NCBI GenBank assembly: GCA_002309015.1
Contig: DBWM01000010.1
Span: forward strand, 105,834-169,833
Source: Myxococcales bacterium UBA1238
GTDB lineage: Bacteria; Myxococcota_A; Bradymonadia; UBA7976; UBA1532
Reading direction: 5' to 3'
Length of the DNA: 64,000 bases
This document shows, in pieces, positions 8,485 through 17,811 of the stretch (the stretch's first letter is position 1; every line of letters starts with the position of its first letter). The notes beneath the pieces were generated by a model. It saw only the letters and a program-made list of their open reading frames with translations, was not told the DNA's origin and did not search any database. The position numbers and the translations under genes were made by a program.

Positions 8485-9504
8485 TTGCGCCTTTTTGTCG
8501 TCTCAGAAGATTCCGCAGGGGGCCGTCTGGATCGCTTTTTAGCGACCATGGCCGCCGAAGAAGGCGCATCCGCATGGAGCCGAAGCCGCATTGCATCCTG
8601 GATTCGGGAAGGTCGGGTCTGCGTTGAAGGGCGTCAGGTATGCAAGCCGAGCGCAGTTGTACTTGAAGGCCAGCGCATCGAGCTCGACGTCCCACCGCCG
8701 CCTCCCATCGATCTCATCCCCGAAGATCTTCAGTTTCAGGTCCTTTATGTGGACGATCATCTGGTGGTGGTCGACAAGCCGGCCGGTCTGGTGGTTCATC
8801 CAGGGGCTGGGCACAGTTCGGGGACGTTGGTGAATGGGTTGCTTGCACGCGTCTCTCTTTCGCCCATCGGGCTACCCTTAAGGCCGGGGATCGTGCATCG
8901 CATCGACCGTGGAACCTCGGGGATCCTTACGGTAGCGCGGAGTGAGCAGGCGCATCTGGGGCTGGTGAAGCTGTTTGCAGCGCATGATCTCGACCGCAGA
9001 TACAGAGCTCTGGTTTGGGATCATCGACTCCCGGATTCGGGTACAGCGAAGACTCCCTACGGCAGGCACCCCACGGATCGCGTTAAATTCACGGGACGAC
9101 TCAAGCTCACCGAAGCAGAAGGCCGCATCGCCGTCACCCACTGGCACGTGATGCAGAGATGTTCTCCGTTCGCATTGGTGGAGTTCCGCCTTGAGACCGG
9201 CAGGACACATCAGATTCGCGTGCATATGAGCGAGCTCGGAAGCCCTTTGGTGGGCGATCCCCTCTATGGACAAAAGCGACGGATGGAGGGGCCCCTGCGG
9301 CCGTTGGGGTTCGAGCTGGGCCTTGAGCGTCAGGCGCTCCATGCGGGCTACCTGAGTTTCAGGCACCCGGTGACCGGCGATCTTCTGCGGTTTTCGTCGC
9401 CCTGGCCGGAGGATTTAATGAAGGCTTACCGCGCGGTGGGCTTTTCGCCCTTTCAGGATTGGCCTGCAGCCTGTGCGGAGCTGGCGGAGCCGCAAATCGC
9501 GTGA
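8485..9504 (+). CDS. rluD: RluA/RluD-family 23S rRNA pseudouridine synthase
   Basis: A 339-aa enzyme that isomerises uridine to pseudouridine in RNA. An N-terminal S4 domain (from GRLDRFLA at residue 13) is followed by the catalytic domain with VHRIDRGTSG and catalytic Asp141, and later the RTHQIRVH signature. The TTG start is chosen because the next in-frame ATG (8549) would cut into the S4 domain. The SD is weak, but the start lies only 10 bases after the upstream stop, suggesting coupling. Length and domain order fit RluD (helix 69 modification in E. coli). Other family members share this fold, so the target sites are not proven. Confidence 0.88.
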   Translation: MRLFVVSEDSAGGRLDRFLATMAAEEGASAWSRSRIASWIREGRVCVEGRQVCKPSAVVLEGQRIELDVPPPPPIDLIPEDLQFQVLYVDDHLVVVDKPAGLVVHPGAGHSSGTLVNGLLARVSLSPIGLPLRPGIVHRIDRGTSGILTVARSEQAHLGLVKLFAAHDLDRRYRALVWDHRLPDSGTAKTPYGRHPTDRVKFTGRLKLTEAEGRIAVTHWHVMQRCSPFALVEFRLETGRTHQIRVHMSELGSPLVGDPLYGQKRRMEGPLRPLGFELGLERQALHAGYLSFRHPVTGDLLRFSSPWPEDLMKAYRAVGFSPFQDWPAACAELAEPQIA

Positions 9505-9642
9505 TGGTGGGCTTTCATCCGACCTCGGTTTGCAGCAAAAACCATTGGGAGGACAACCAGGTTCAGGTTCTTCACGAGAGCACTTTCATCTTTTCAAAAC
9601 TGTGATACATTTACGGCGACTTTCATTTTTTGAGCGCGCCAC

Positions 9643-11517
9643 ATGAGCAGCGATTTTCAGTACAAGATTAAGCGTCCAGAGCGGGAATATCCGGTCCCCG
9701 ATGTGGAGCATCTTCGCGAATGGGCTCGTCGGGGCAACGTGGGGCCCAATGACATCATTTATGTGACGAGCCTTCAGGCTTATTATCGGGCGATCCAGCT
9801 TCAGGAACTGAAGGACATCTTTGCCTCGCAGCCCGTAGCAGAGCCGCAATATCGTTCGATCCATGCGCCGTTCTACATCAACCAGGCAGGCAAGCAGTCC
9901 CCGGTGGAACGCCTCGAAGACCTGCAGGAGATGGCGGCGGCCGGGCGGTTGACCCCCGACGACAGCGTCTACCATCCGAGCTTTGGGCGATGGCGCAGGG
10001 CGCGGGATGTGGCGCAGCTGGCCCCTTATTTTGCACCGCGTTCGGGCGCGCATTCGATCACTCTGCCGCAGCAGGGGGCACCCCGAAGCAGCATCGACCA
10101 GATCAATGCGAACTTGCAGTCGAGGGACTTCAATCGCCCGCCGGGTGCTCACACCAATGGCGCAGCACCGGTTCGATCGGCAGAATTCGCAAGGCCGGTA
10201 GAGGCGTCTTTGGGGGACGGTGCAGTCGAGAGTGCGGATTCCACGGCGCGAACCGTGATGGACTTCCAGGCGGCCGATGTGGCGCGCGCATTGCGTCGCT
10301 TGCAGGAATCGGGGCAGAAGCCCTCCGGAATGGACGAGGTTCCCCGCGCTTCCATCGACCGGTTGAACGACCTGATGCTGAACAAGCTGCGCGATGTATC
10401 CGGATCGCCCATCCGCACGCATCAGGGTCCCGATCTGACCATGAAGACCCCACCGCCCACCGGAACGGCTGCGGGAGCCAAACTGATGGCTGCACCGAAG
10501 CTTGGGGGTCAGGGTGCACCTGCGGGGGCAGCGGCCCTGCGTCAGGGTAAACCGCTCCCCACAGTCCGCAGGCCCACAGCAGAGTTCCTGCAGGCGGGAC
10601 TCGTTAAGCCGCCCATGAGTGCGTTGGGGTTGACCAATCGCGTCAGTTCCAATGGACCCAGTCGACCCAGTGTGGTGAGTTCAAGGCCTCAGAACCCCGC
10701 TGTGCCCAGCAGTCCGGCCTTTAACCCGGGACTTCCACCTTTGAGCAATGCGAAGAAGTCCCCCTCCAATGGGCCGGTTATGGTCGAGGCCCCGCAGGAA
10801 GCATCTGCGGATGCCCTGGAGACCAGGGTCGATATGAACGCCATGCCCATGCTCATGGGCGAGATGGTGGCAGCCAAGGCGCGGAACCAGGAGCACGTCC
10901 CGGGGGATTCCTCCATCAACTGGGCCGCAGTAGAGACTTCATCCAAGCGACCCTCCCTGCAGGAACGCATAGCGGCGGCCATCCCCTCACAGGCACCTGC
11001 ACCTCAACCGAAGTCAACCCCTCCTTTGGTGGAGTTGTCGGAAGTGCAGGTCGAAGCGGATGAGCCCCTCGATGAGGACGCCCATTTTACCGATACCAAC
11101 GGCATCTTCAGGCTCTTCTACGACATCGCACGTACGTTCATGGTGACCAAGGAGCTCCGTCCGGGCGAACAACTGGAGACCGAATGTCGACTCCAGTCTA
11201 CGGGTGACAGCTTCAAGGGGGTCGATAAGCGCGTCATCTACAAGACCATCGCGCAGAGGATCGACGAGCATCTGAACGGTCCCTTGTTCGCAGCACCCGT
11301 ATCACCAGAGAACCAGGCGGGCTTCCGCTTGCTGGTGCATCGAACCCGCGAGTTGCTCGACATCATCCGTAAGGCCGATGAGGTCATCGGACTGATGCCC
11401 CCTGAGCGGGTAGTGATCGGCAATGTGGGGCGTCCCAAGATGCATCCCGACGAAGAGAAGGCCATGTTGCGCATCGATGCGGCATTGCGCGGGTTGATTG
11501 CTGTTCGCGCGCGTTAG
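9643..11517 (+). CDS. Protein with two GYF_2-like (DUF4339-like) domains and a conserved C-terminal helical domain
   Basis: A 624-aa soluble protein. Residues about 5-63 and 76-130 each look like a GYF_2 domain: a short beta region, then a helix pattern (LREWARRGNVGPND, LQEMAAAGRLTPDD) and a terminal aromatic-rich 'W/Y-x-A' helix. These domains normally bind proline-rich peptides. A long Pro/Ser/Gly-rich disordered linker follows to about residue 480. The last 140 residues are a predicted helical domain rich in Arg and Glu. No catalytic motif is seen. The downstream gene, 60 bases away on the same strand, may encode a partner. The function is unknown; a cytoplasmic scaffold is the most that can be inferred. 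Confidence 0.65.
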   Translation: MSSDFQYKIKRPEREYPVPDVEHLREWARRGNVGPNDIIYVTSLQAYYRAIQLQELKDIFASQPVAEPQYRSIHAPFYINQAGKQSPVERLEDLQEMAAAGRLTPDDSVYHPSFGRWRRARDVAQLAPYFAPRSGAHSITLPQQGAPRSSIDQINANLQSRDFNRPPGAHTNGAAPVRSAEFARPVEASLGDGAVESADSTARTVMDFQAADVARALRRLQESGQKPSGMDEVPRASIDRLNDLMLNKLRDVSGSPIRTHQGPDLTMKTPPPTGTAAGAKLMAAPKLGGQGAPAGAAALRQGKPLPTVRRPTAEFLQAGLVKPPMSALGLTNRVSSNGPSRPSVVSSRPQNPAVPSSPAFNPGLPPLSNAKKSPSNGPVMVEAPQEASADALETRVDMNAMPMLMGEMVAAKARNQEHVPGDSSINWAAVETSSKRPSLQERIAAAIPSQAPAPQPKSTPPLVELSEVQVEADEPLDEDAHFTDTNGIFRLFYDIARTFMVTKELRPGEQLETECRLQSTGDSFKGVDKRVIYKTIAQRIDEHLNGPLFAAPVSPENQAGFRLLVHRTRELLDIIRKADEVIGLMPPERVVIGNVGRPKMHPDEEKAMLRIDAALRGLIAVRAR

Positions 11518-11577
11518 GCAGAGCTTTTACAGTTCCCTCCAACCACGCTTTCGTAGGTCGCGCCCAACATAGTCGTC

Positions 11578-12789
11578 ATGATCGAATCCTCACCGCCCTC
11601 CAACCGAACCTCATCTCCGTACGATCAGCTGCACAGTTCGTTCTTAACGCTCAGGCCGCTGCTGTTAGCGCAGTTGCAGGCCAATGCGGCCGCACGAGCT
11701 CTGGGGCCCATGGTGTATGACTTGTTCGCAGAATGGGCCATGCAGGGCGAGGGGACCGTAGGACTTCTGCAGGTACAGCGGGTTGCCGAGCGGTATCACC
11801 TGCAGGCAGAGTTGAGTGAGCCCTTATTGCCGGTTGGGTTTGCGGGCCAGGATCATTTGCCTCATCTGCTGGAGATCCTCCTCAGTAAGAAGCCTGCATG
11901 GATGGGGTTGTTCCTGGTCGAGGCGCTCTATGCGCAGGGGTTGCTCCAGAGGCTCAGATCCCTTCATGAACCCGAGCGGGGGCCCGAGTTGATCAGGGCG
12001 GCTCAGACCGTCGTGGCTTGCGAACGTTTGGGGTCCTATGCGCTCTATCGCTTTATGGATGTGGTGTGTGCGCCCCGCGAGGCGATCGCCTTCTGGAGGG
12101 CGTGGCGTGAGGCCTGGGGGTCGCAGGATCCGCCCCGAAGGGACGTTTCGTTCTGTAAACTCCTGTCGCGCGAACTGAAGAACTTAATCGAGCTCTGGGG
12201 ATTTGATGAGCCTGTAAGGCAGACTTCAGAGGCGGGACCAGGGGAGAGCATCGTCGGGATGAGCGGCCTGCTGGGGAGCATGGAGGTCAGCCAGGCATCG
12301 ATCCCCGTGACCGAGACCGGCATCTTCAGGGCCTTTTGCAGCGCACCGACCACAGAAACGGGATCCTTTGCAGGGATCACCGATGCCATCAGGGCGCAGA
12401 TGGCAAAGAAAGAATCGGAGTCCGACTTCGCGTCCGTTGTAGTGACACCGCCACCGCCGCCACAACCATTTACCCCCGCGATGGAGGCCGCCTTAAAGCA
12501 AACGGCGAGAGAGAGAGAGCGGATCGATGCCCAGGCTCGCGAGCATCAGCGACCGAGGCCGGTTTCACAAAAGAAGGCTTCAGCCAAACCGCAGAGGATC
12601 CCCGTCAAAAAGGACTGGCGGATCCCCGGTGCCCGTGGACTTTCGTGGTTGGTGTGGGGATTCTGTGCCCTCTGGGCGGGGTACGGCATCTTCAAGGGGA
12701 TCAGCGGGCAGGCCGACATCTGGACGGGCGTCGGCCTTTTCGCGGCCGGTGGAGCCCTTTGGGCGATCTTCGAGTCGTCGGCAAGATAG
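11578..12789 (+). CDS. Unknown protein with two C-terminal transmembrane helices
   Basis: A 403-aa protein with a helical N-terminal region of about 220 residues rich in Leu, Arg and Gln. A disordered centre contains two related short motifs, TETGIF and TETGSF (about residues 245-265), and a charged region rich in Lys and Pro follows. It ends in two hydrophobic helices (about 355-372 and 380-397) separated by a short loop, giving an inner-membrane hairpin with the bulk in the cytoplasm. No known family is recognised. The repeated Thr-Glu-Thr motifs could be phosphorylation or FHA-binding sites, which is speculative. It probably shares a transcript with the GYF_2-like gene. Confidence 0.6.
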   Translation: MIESSPPSNRTSSPYDQLHSSFLTLRPLLLAQLQANAAARALGPMVYDLFAEWAMQGEGTVGLLQVQRVAERYHLQAELSEPLLPVGFAGQDHLPHLLEILLSKKPAWMGLFLVEALYAQGLLQRLRSLHEPERGPELIRAAQTVVACERLGSYALYRFMDVVCAPREAIAFWRAWREAWGSQDPPRRDVSFCKLLSRELKNLIELWGFDEPVRQTSEAGPGESIVGMSGLLGSMEVSQASIPVTETGIFRAFCSAPTTETGSFAGITDAIRAQMAKKESESDFASVVVTPPPPPQPFTPAMEAALKQTARERERIDAQAREHQRPRPVSQKKASAKPQRIPVKKDWRIPGARGLSWLVWGFCALWAGYGIFKGISGQADIWTGVGLFAAGGALWAIFESSAR

Positions 12790-13008
12790 ATCGGGTTCGC
12801 TTGCAGGGCGGATCGGGTTCGCTGTCAGGGTAGCTCAGGCTCGCTTGCAGGGCGGATCAGGTTCGCTGTCAGGGCAGCTCAGATTCGCTGGCAGTGTAGA
12901 GCGGGTTCGCTGGAGGGGCAGATGAGGTTCGCTGGCGGGGCAGAGGATCGTCGGCAGGCAGGCTGATCGGAGGCGTAAGGAGGGGAGATGAGAGTCGCTG
13001 GCGTTGGC
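12789..13008. repeat. 22-bp tandem repeat array between convergent genes
   Basis: Seven well-conserved 22-base units run from 12789 to 12942 with consensus GATCGGGTTCGCTGGCAGGGCA, shown here as GATCRGGTTCGCT plus GKCAGGGCA. Three more degenerate units extend to 13008. Odd and even units differ in phase at a few positions (TTGC versus TGTC), suggesting doubling of a 44-base unit. The array begins inside the stop region of the upstream gene and ends just before the stop of the convergent barrel gene. Confidence 0.85.
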
Positions 13009-13022
13009 GGGCATCTACGCCG

Positions 13023-14519
13023 TTACCATTGCCATTCGATCTCGCCTACGAGTTTGGGGAGCGGTCTTTTGCCATAGGTCTCCGTGATCGCGGATCCCGG
13101 GAGCAGGATGCCCGTCTGGATGCCCGCTGTGAACTGACCTGCGGTGGAGAGGCTCCAGCTGTGGTGGATCGAGGCCATGTACTCGGTACCATAAAAGCGG
13201 TCGGCCTTTAAGCCGAGATGGTTGCGGGGGCTGCCCCCTGCAAAGAAGGTCTCGGTGGGATCGGTGAGGGGTGTATCGGCCCAGGCGACGAGGGCAGCGA
13301 GCGTGAGCTTCCAGTTGCCGGGTCGCCAGGTGACCCCAGGGAAGAAGTAGATGGCGTTCTGCACAGCCCCGTCTGTCGGGAGTTCTTCAAGGCCTGCGGG
13401 GGGTACAGCGTTGAGGGTGGTGTCGGCCTGGCGCTCGGCACTGCGGAGGGAGATCAACCGGAGCGCATCGGAGAAGAGGATGAAGCCTACCCGATGGTCG
13501 GGATCAAAGCGGAACTGGCGCATCTGACTGTCGTCGGGATCCCCGTCACCGGAGGCGTACCCCATCTCGATCCCCAAATGGATGCGAGGGCATCGCCAGG
13601 CGATCTCGGCACGGGCGACCCCGCCAATCCCCAAAAGGTCGACCTCCTCCGGGTGGGACGCATTGCGCCATCGATCACTGTGACCCAGCACTAAGGCCGC
13701 CTCGCCCTCAAGGTGCAAATCAGCGCCGATGGTATACAGAGGGCGGTCCCATCGGGCATAGAGATCGGTGGTCCAGCTGTCGAGGAAGTCGCCATCGCGA
13801 TCCGTCTGGGTCCTGTAGGTGAATTGACCCCCAAGGCTCAGTTCTTCGCCCCGGTAGTTCACGGCCCCGTAGAGGCGCCAGGCACTGTCGTTATCGAACC
13901 AGGTGGCAAGGTCGTCCTGGTAAATATGATCGCCGCCGATGGCGATCTCCAGATCCGCCAAAGCGCCCAGGCTGTTCATGCGGAACGGACGTAAGGCCAG
14001 CTCAAAGCGCTGAAGGAGGTCGCCAGCACGGCGTCGGTTGAACCGTTCAAATAGGCGATCATCGTCCTCGGGGCGATCAAAGCCGTCGGCATCGACGAGG
14101 CCCAAACCGAACTGAGCGCCCACCTGACCCGCAGTGATCGCGATCCAATCGAAGTCGAGCTCAGCCCAGCCCAGGCGGGGTTCGACGGTGGTCCACCCGA
14201 TGGTCGAGTTCTCAGGGTCACCATATCGACGTTCCACGTAGTCGGCACCGATGCTGTTGGTCTGTCCAAAGATCTGTCCGGTCAGTACGTCGATCTGGAC
14301 TTCGACCTTGAGGCGGCCCGCTTCAAAAATGGGATCGATGCGCAGGCGGTGCATGCCGTAGAAGTTCTGCCCGGTTTCGGTGTCGTCGGAGTCCAGCCGA
14401 AGATCGCCTAAGGCGACGGTTTGGAGGCGGTAGCTCCCCGGGGTGACCCAGCGGACGCGGGCCTGAGCGGTTTGAAGGCTGCAAAGGGCAAGTAAAGTGA
14501 TCAAAGAGGCGCGCAACAT
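13023..14519 (-). CDS. Outer-membrane beta-barrel protein
   Basis: A 498-aa exported protein. The start at 14519 is chosen because it begins a clean signal peptide (MLRASLITLLALCSLQTAQA). The open frame continues about 340 bases further upstream, but that extension has no signal and runs into the promoter region of the divergent kinase gene. The mature part is an alternation of short amphipathic strands with many Trp, Tyr, Asp and Gly residues, and it ends in IEWQW with a terminal aromatic, as outer-membrane barrels do. It resembles large myxobacterial barrel families of unknown role; the substrate or pore function is not known. It is transcribed divergently from the zinc-ribbon/kinase-fold gene, with 248 bases between starts. 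Confidence 0.7.
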   Translation of the reverse strand: MLRASLITLLALCSLQTAQARVRWVTPGSYRLQTVALGDLRLDSDDTETGQNFYGMHRLRIDPIFEAGRLKVEVQIDVLTGQIFGQTNSIGADYVERRYGDPENSTIGWTTVEPRLGWAELDFDWIAITAGQVGAQFGLGLVDADGFDRPEDDDRLFERFNRRRAGDLLQRFELALRPFRMNSLGALADLEIAIGGDHIYQDDLATWFDNDSAWRLYGAVNYRGEELSLGGQFTYRTQTDRDGDFLDSWTTDLYARWDRPLYTIGADLHLEGEAALVLGHSDRWRNASHPEEVDLLGIGGVARAEIAWRCPRIHLGIEMGYASGDGDPDDSQMRQFRFDPDHRVGFILFSDALRLISLRSAERQADTTLNAVPPAGLEELPTDGAVQNAIYFFPGVTWRPGNWKLTLAALVAWADTPLTDPTETFFAGGSPRNHLGLKADRFYGTEYMASIHHSWSLSTAGQFTAGIQTGILLPGSAITETYGKRPLPKLVGEIEWQW

Positions 14520-14767
14520 CGTCAACTTCCAGAACGCGTGAGGCTGTGCAATATAGCAAAGCTCAGCGCGTGAGGCTTGTATTTGTTTTCGCAGATACAA
14601 AAGAATGCATCGGCTGGGTCGAAAGGGGCGTCTGGGGCGCCCGATGCGGTTTGTCGCAAGTCTTGTGCGTAAAATAAGGGCTTTTTTGGGGCAAATGGCG
14701 TTATATTGGCGCATTCTTTTCGCTGCGGACGCGGTGTCAAAAAGAAGAGAAGGCAGGAGGCTATCCC

Positions 14768-17032
14768 TTGATTTGTTTTCGTTGTGGCGCAGAAGTGGAT
14801 GAGGGGCAGGCGGCATGCCCCAACTGTGGTCAGGCATTGGGGCCTTTGAAGAAGTCATTTACGGCCACCAGCTCCCAACTGAAGGCATTGGAACGTCGAC
14901 GTAAGCGGGCACAAGAGGCGTCGAGTGGGCTGGCCTATGCCGTAGGAGACGTCGTTGCAGGGCGTTATCAGCTGCAGGATTTGTTGGGCATTGGGGCCTT
15001 TGGAGCCACGTTCCGCGCATATGATCAGGAGATCGATCAGTCTTTAGCTTTCAAGGTGGTGCACGATCACCTGCTCCAAACGGACGAGGAACGCGACCGG
15101 TTCGTGGATGTAGCCCGCAACCTGCGGAAATTGTCGCAGCAGAACATCGTGCGTTACTACGATGCCGACGTCCATGATGGGCATGCTTACTTTACAGAGC
15201 AGCTGCTCGATGGGTTGTCGCTCCGCAAGGTGATCGCACTCCGTCTCGATCGCGATGGCCGGTTTTCTCCGAGCGAGGTGGAGCCCATCTTCAGTCAGCT
15301 CGCACTGGCGCTTTCATATGTGCATAAAACATCGGTGCACGGATCGATCAAGCTGAACAACATCATCCTGATGCCCGATCAACTGAAGCTGACCGACTTT
15401 GCGTGGCACGAGCTGATCCCCTTCGATCGCTATGCTGAGATTCTTCGGGCTTATCGGGATGCAGGTGCGCCAGAGTTGTGGGAGGAGGACAGCTCCATCA
15501 GAGATCTGACGCCTCAGTCCGATATTTACAGTCTGGGGGTTATCCTCTACCAACTTTGCACAGGTCGACCCTACGATGCGGATTCACCGCTGGTCAGCGA
15601 CTTTTTAGGGAACGATGAATACGCTCAGGTCGGCAATCTGGACGAGATCATCCGCAGAGCAACTTCGCCGGATCCGAAGGAGCGCTACGAGAATGCGATG
15701 GAGTTCTCCGAAGCGTTGTCGATCATGGTCGACTCCGACGAACTGATGGTGGCAGAGGTTCAGGAAGAAGGTCCGTGGCCATCGGATGTCACGCGCCAGA
15801 TTCAGGCCCCTGACGAGCTGCTCGATGAACCATCGGATCAGGAGGAGGGCAGTGAGGAGACGGTCGAAACGGATGGGACGCGCGTCGAAAAGGTCTATAG
15901 CCTCGATCCAGACATCACACCGTTGCCTGAGTTAGATAACATGGTGCCGGCAGAAGCGGCCTCACAGGGCGAGCTGAACGGCGATCAGGATCACGATTTG
16001 CAACAGGATGGATCGGTGGAGTTTGCGGAATCTGCCGACATCATCCCCGATGATGAGCTGCTCGAGGCACAAGGTGCGGCGAGTCAGCAAAGTCATTTGC
16101 CGCACCAACCGGGGCTCAGGGGCATTCCCATCAATCAAACGCCCGCTAATGTGAAGGTCAATCCTCGCCTCACGGGTGAACTGCCTGTCCTGAATGTGCA
16201 GAAGCCCTACGATCCCCTCGACGATATGCCCACAACCCGGCCGCAGTCGATCCCCTATGCCAGCGATGCCTATGATCCCTGGCAGCAGGAAGACATGTCG
16301 ACCAATGCGTTGCCTTCCGTCGCCGAGCGGTTAGGCGATAAGCGCCCTGAAGAGGATGAGATCCCCACATCGGCCATGCCGGTGGTCGCTCATGATGACG
16401 ATATTGTACGCTTAAGCGTACAGTCGACACGCCTTCCCGACAAACAGGGTTTGCTTGCATCGCAGCATAACCGCCCTGCTGCTCAGGTGAGATCTCCAGA
16501 ACCGCGCAGTACAGAGGAAGCGCGGCCGCAGAATATGAACGTTCGGGCCGTAGAACCTGCGCATCAAGTCACCGAGGCTATGCCCAAGGTGGTGATCCCC
16601 GCAGCCGTGCATCGGAAGAGGAAGGGCATTTTAAGCTCGAACCTGGGCTTTGCCCTCTGCATCATCCTGTCGGTGAGCGTGGTGATCGGTATCACGTTGT
16701 TCCTCTTTAGTCGTGAAAAGCAGCGCAGGAGGGAGGCCGAGATCGAGAGGCTGAATGCCGCTGCGATCGCAGATGCACAAAAGAATCGGCCAGCAGCTGA
16801 TCCGGTCAGGCCGAACGTGAATCCCCCAGATGCCGGACTCGTTCCCCTGCCAATAGCAGCGCCTGTACCGGCAGTCCCGCCTTCGGCAGACGCATCGATC
16901 GTTGAGCCACAGCCCATCAAGGTTGAAGCTTTACCGATCCCCGCGCAGCCTAAGAACGATCCACCGTCCCAGGAGCCCGCCAAAGAGCAACCCAAGCCCG
17001 ATCAGCCCGTACCTGCTGATGCGCCTAAGTGA
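14768..17032 (+). CDS. Zinc-ribbon protein kinase-fold membrane protein (predicted pseudokinase)
   Basis: A 754-aa protein. The TTG start has GGAGG seven bases upstream. Residues 3-20 are a zinc ribbon (CFRCG, CPNCG). Residues about 60-330 form an Hanks-type Ser/Thr kinase fold: glycine loop GIGAFG at 74-79, the VAIK-like Lys96 (LAFKVV), an APE-like APEL near 234, and SDIYSLGVILYQL. The catalytic HRD is HGS (residues 191-193), so the proton-acceptor Asp is replaced by Ser193, and DFG is DFA (210-212). ATP binding may persist but phosphotransfer is doubtful. A long acidic disordered region follows, a single transmembrane helix near 626-646, and a Pro/Ala-rich extracytoplasmic tail. The architecture is that of bacterial receptor kinases, but this copy probably signals by binding. 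Confidence 0.85.
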   Translation: MICFRCGAEVDEGQAACPNCGQALGPLKKSFTATSSQLKALERRRKRAQEASSGLAYAVGDVVAGRYQLQDLLGIGAFGATFRAYDQEIDQSLAFKVVHDHLLQTDEERDRFVDVARNLRKLSQQNIVRYYDADVHDGHAYFTEQLLDGLSLRKVIALRLDRDGRFSPSEVEPIFSQLALALSYVHKTSVHGSIKLNNIILMPDQLKLTDFAWHELIPFDRYAEILRAYRDAGAPELWEEDSSIRDLTPQSDIYSLGVILYQLCTGRPYDADSPLVSDFLGNDEYAQVGNLDEIIRRATSPDPKERYENAMEFSEALSIMVDSDELMVAEVQEEGPWPSDVTRQIQAPDELLDEPSDQEEGSEETVETDGTRVEKVYSLDPDITPLPELDNMVPAEAASQGELNGDQDHDLQQDGSVEFAESADIIPDDELLEAQGAASQQSHLPHQPGLRGIPINQTPANVKVNPRLTGELPVLNVQKPYDPLDDMPTTRPQSIPYASDAYDPWQQEDMSTNALPSVAERLGDKRPEEDEIPTSAMPVVAHDDDIVRLSVQSTRLPDKQGLLASQHNRPAAQVRSPEPRSTEEARPQNMNVRAVEPAHQVTEAMPKVVIPAAVHRKRKGILSSNLGFALCIILSVSVVIGITLFLFSREKQRRREAEIERLNAAAIADAQKNRPAADPVRPNVNPPDAGLVPLPIAAPVPAVPPSADASIVEPQPIKVEALPIPAQPKNDPPSQEPAKEQPKPDQPVPADAPK

Positions 17033-17310
17033 TCCCATTCTCCCTTCCTCTCGTATCTGATCATCGCCTCTCTCTTTAAAAAGAACGTATCTGTCGAAGT
17101 CATTCATCGATGGGAGCGGAGCTTAAGACCGTTCTCGTCGGTGCGGGTGATCGCGCAGCTGTGGTGAAGGGGACGCATCCCTCGATATAGATCTGCGATA
17201 GAGGCGAACCTTAAAGGCGTTCTTATAGAGGGAGGCTGGCGCTGTATGCGACGGAGGGAGGCAGGTGAGGGGCGGTGAATGCGCGATCTGCGCGCCTTCA
17301 ATCTCCGCGA

Positions 17311-17811
17311 TCAGTTGTTATCGTCGTTGTCAGAAGCGTTCGAGGAACTGTCGTTCTTGGCAGACTTCTTCGAGCCGACCGCCATGAATTCCTTGAAGGG
17401 CTTTAACTTGATGTCGATCTCGGCGCGGCCCTGGGCCATGGCGCTCAGCACGCGGTAGTAGTTGAGGAAGCCATCCCAGGCGATGCCGTTGACCACCAGC
17501 AGCGTGTCGCTCAGGATCTTTTCGGTGGCGCGCAGGCGAGCGGTCAGATCCTGCAGCTGGGAGACCAGCGCCTGTGCCCGCTCGATTTGGTCCAGATCGT
17601 AACCTGGCAGGGCGAAGTTCATGGATCGGGCCATCGAGATCATCTTCTTCTGGATCTGCTCGCTGCCCTTGCGGGGACGCAGGGGTTCGTTGCGGTCGGT
17701 GGCCTTCAGGGGCATGGAGATGCCTTTGAGGTTGTTCTCGAGCGTTTCGAGCGCGTTCTTGTTTTGATCGAGCTGTTCTTCACTCAAGAGGGGGATGTTG
17801 ATGTCGGGCAT
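17311..17811 (-). CDS. Small helical protein, paralogue of the 37758-38249 protein
   Basis: A 166-aa cytoplasmic protein with AGGAGT nine bases upstream of its ATG. It is nearly all helical, with an RPRKGSEQIQKK stretch in the middle and a C-terminal W-x-x-FL-x-YY segment. Next comes LKPFKEFM, then a hydrophilic Ser/Asn/Asp tail. The same W-x-x-FL-x-YY, LKP-x-x-x-FM and Asn/Asp-rich tail occur in the 163-aa protein at 37758-38249, so the two form a family. No known domain is recognised. Confidence 0.7.
   Translation of the reverse strand: MPDINIPLLSEEQLDQNKNALETLENNLKGISMPLKATDRNEPLRPRKGSEQIQKKMISMARSMNFALPGYDLDQIERAQALVSQLQDLTARLRATEKILSDTLLVVNGIAWDGFLNYYRVLSAMAQGRAEIDIKLKPFKEFMAVGSKKSAKNDSSSNASDNDDNN

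Noticed and set aside
12789..13008. CRISPR array
   Set aside because: The 22-base units are directly contiguous with no unique spacers, and no cas genes are present.
14520..14858. N-terminal extension of the outer-membrane barrel gene
   Set aside because: The extension lacks a signal peptide and SD, and overlaps the start of the divergent kinase-fold gene; the internal start begins a clear signal peptide.
17033..17310. Possible small minus-strand gene (65 aa) between the pseudokinase and the small helical protein
   Set aside because: Arg/Ser-rich with no SD or motif; the gap looks like ordinary spacer between convergent genes.
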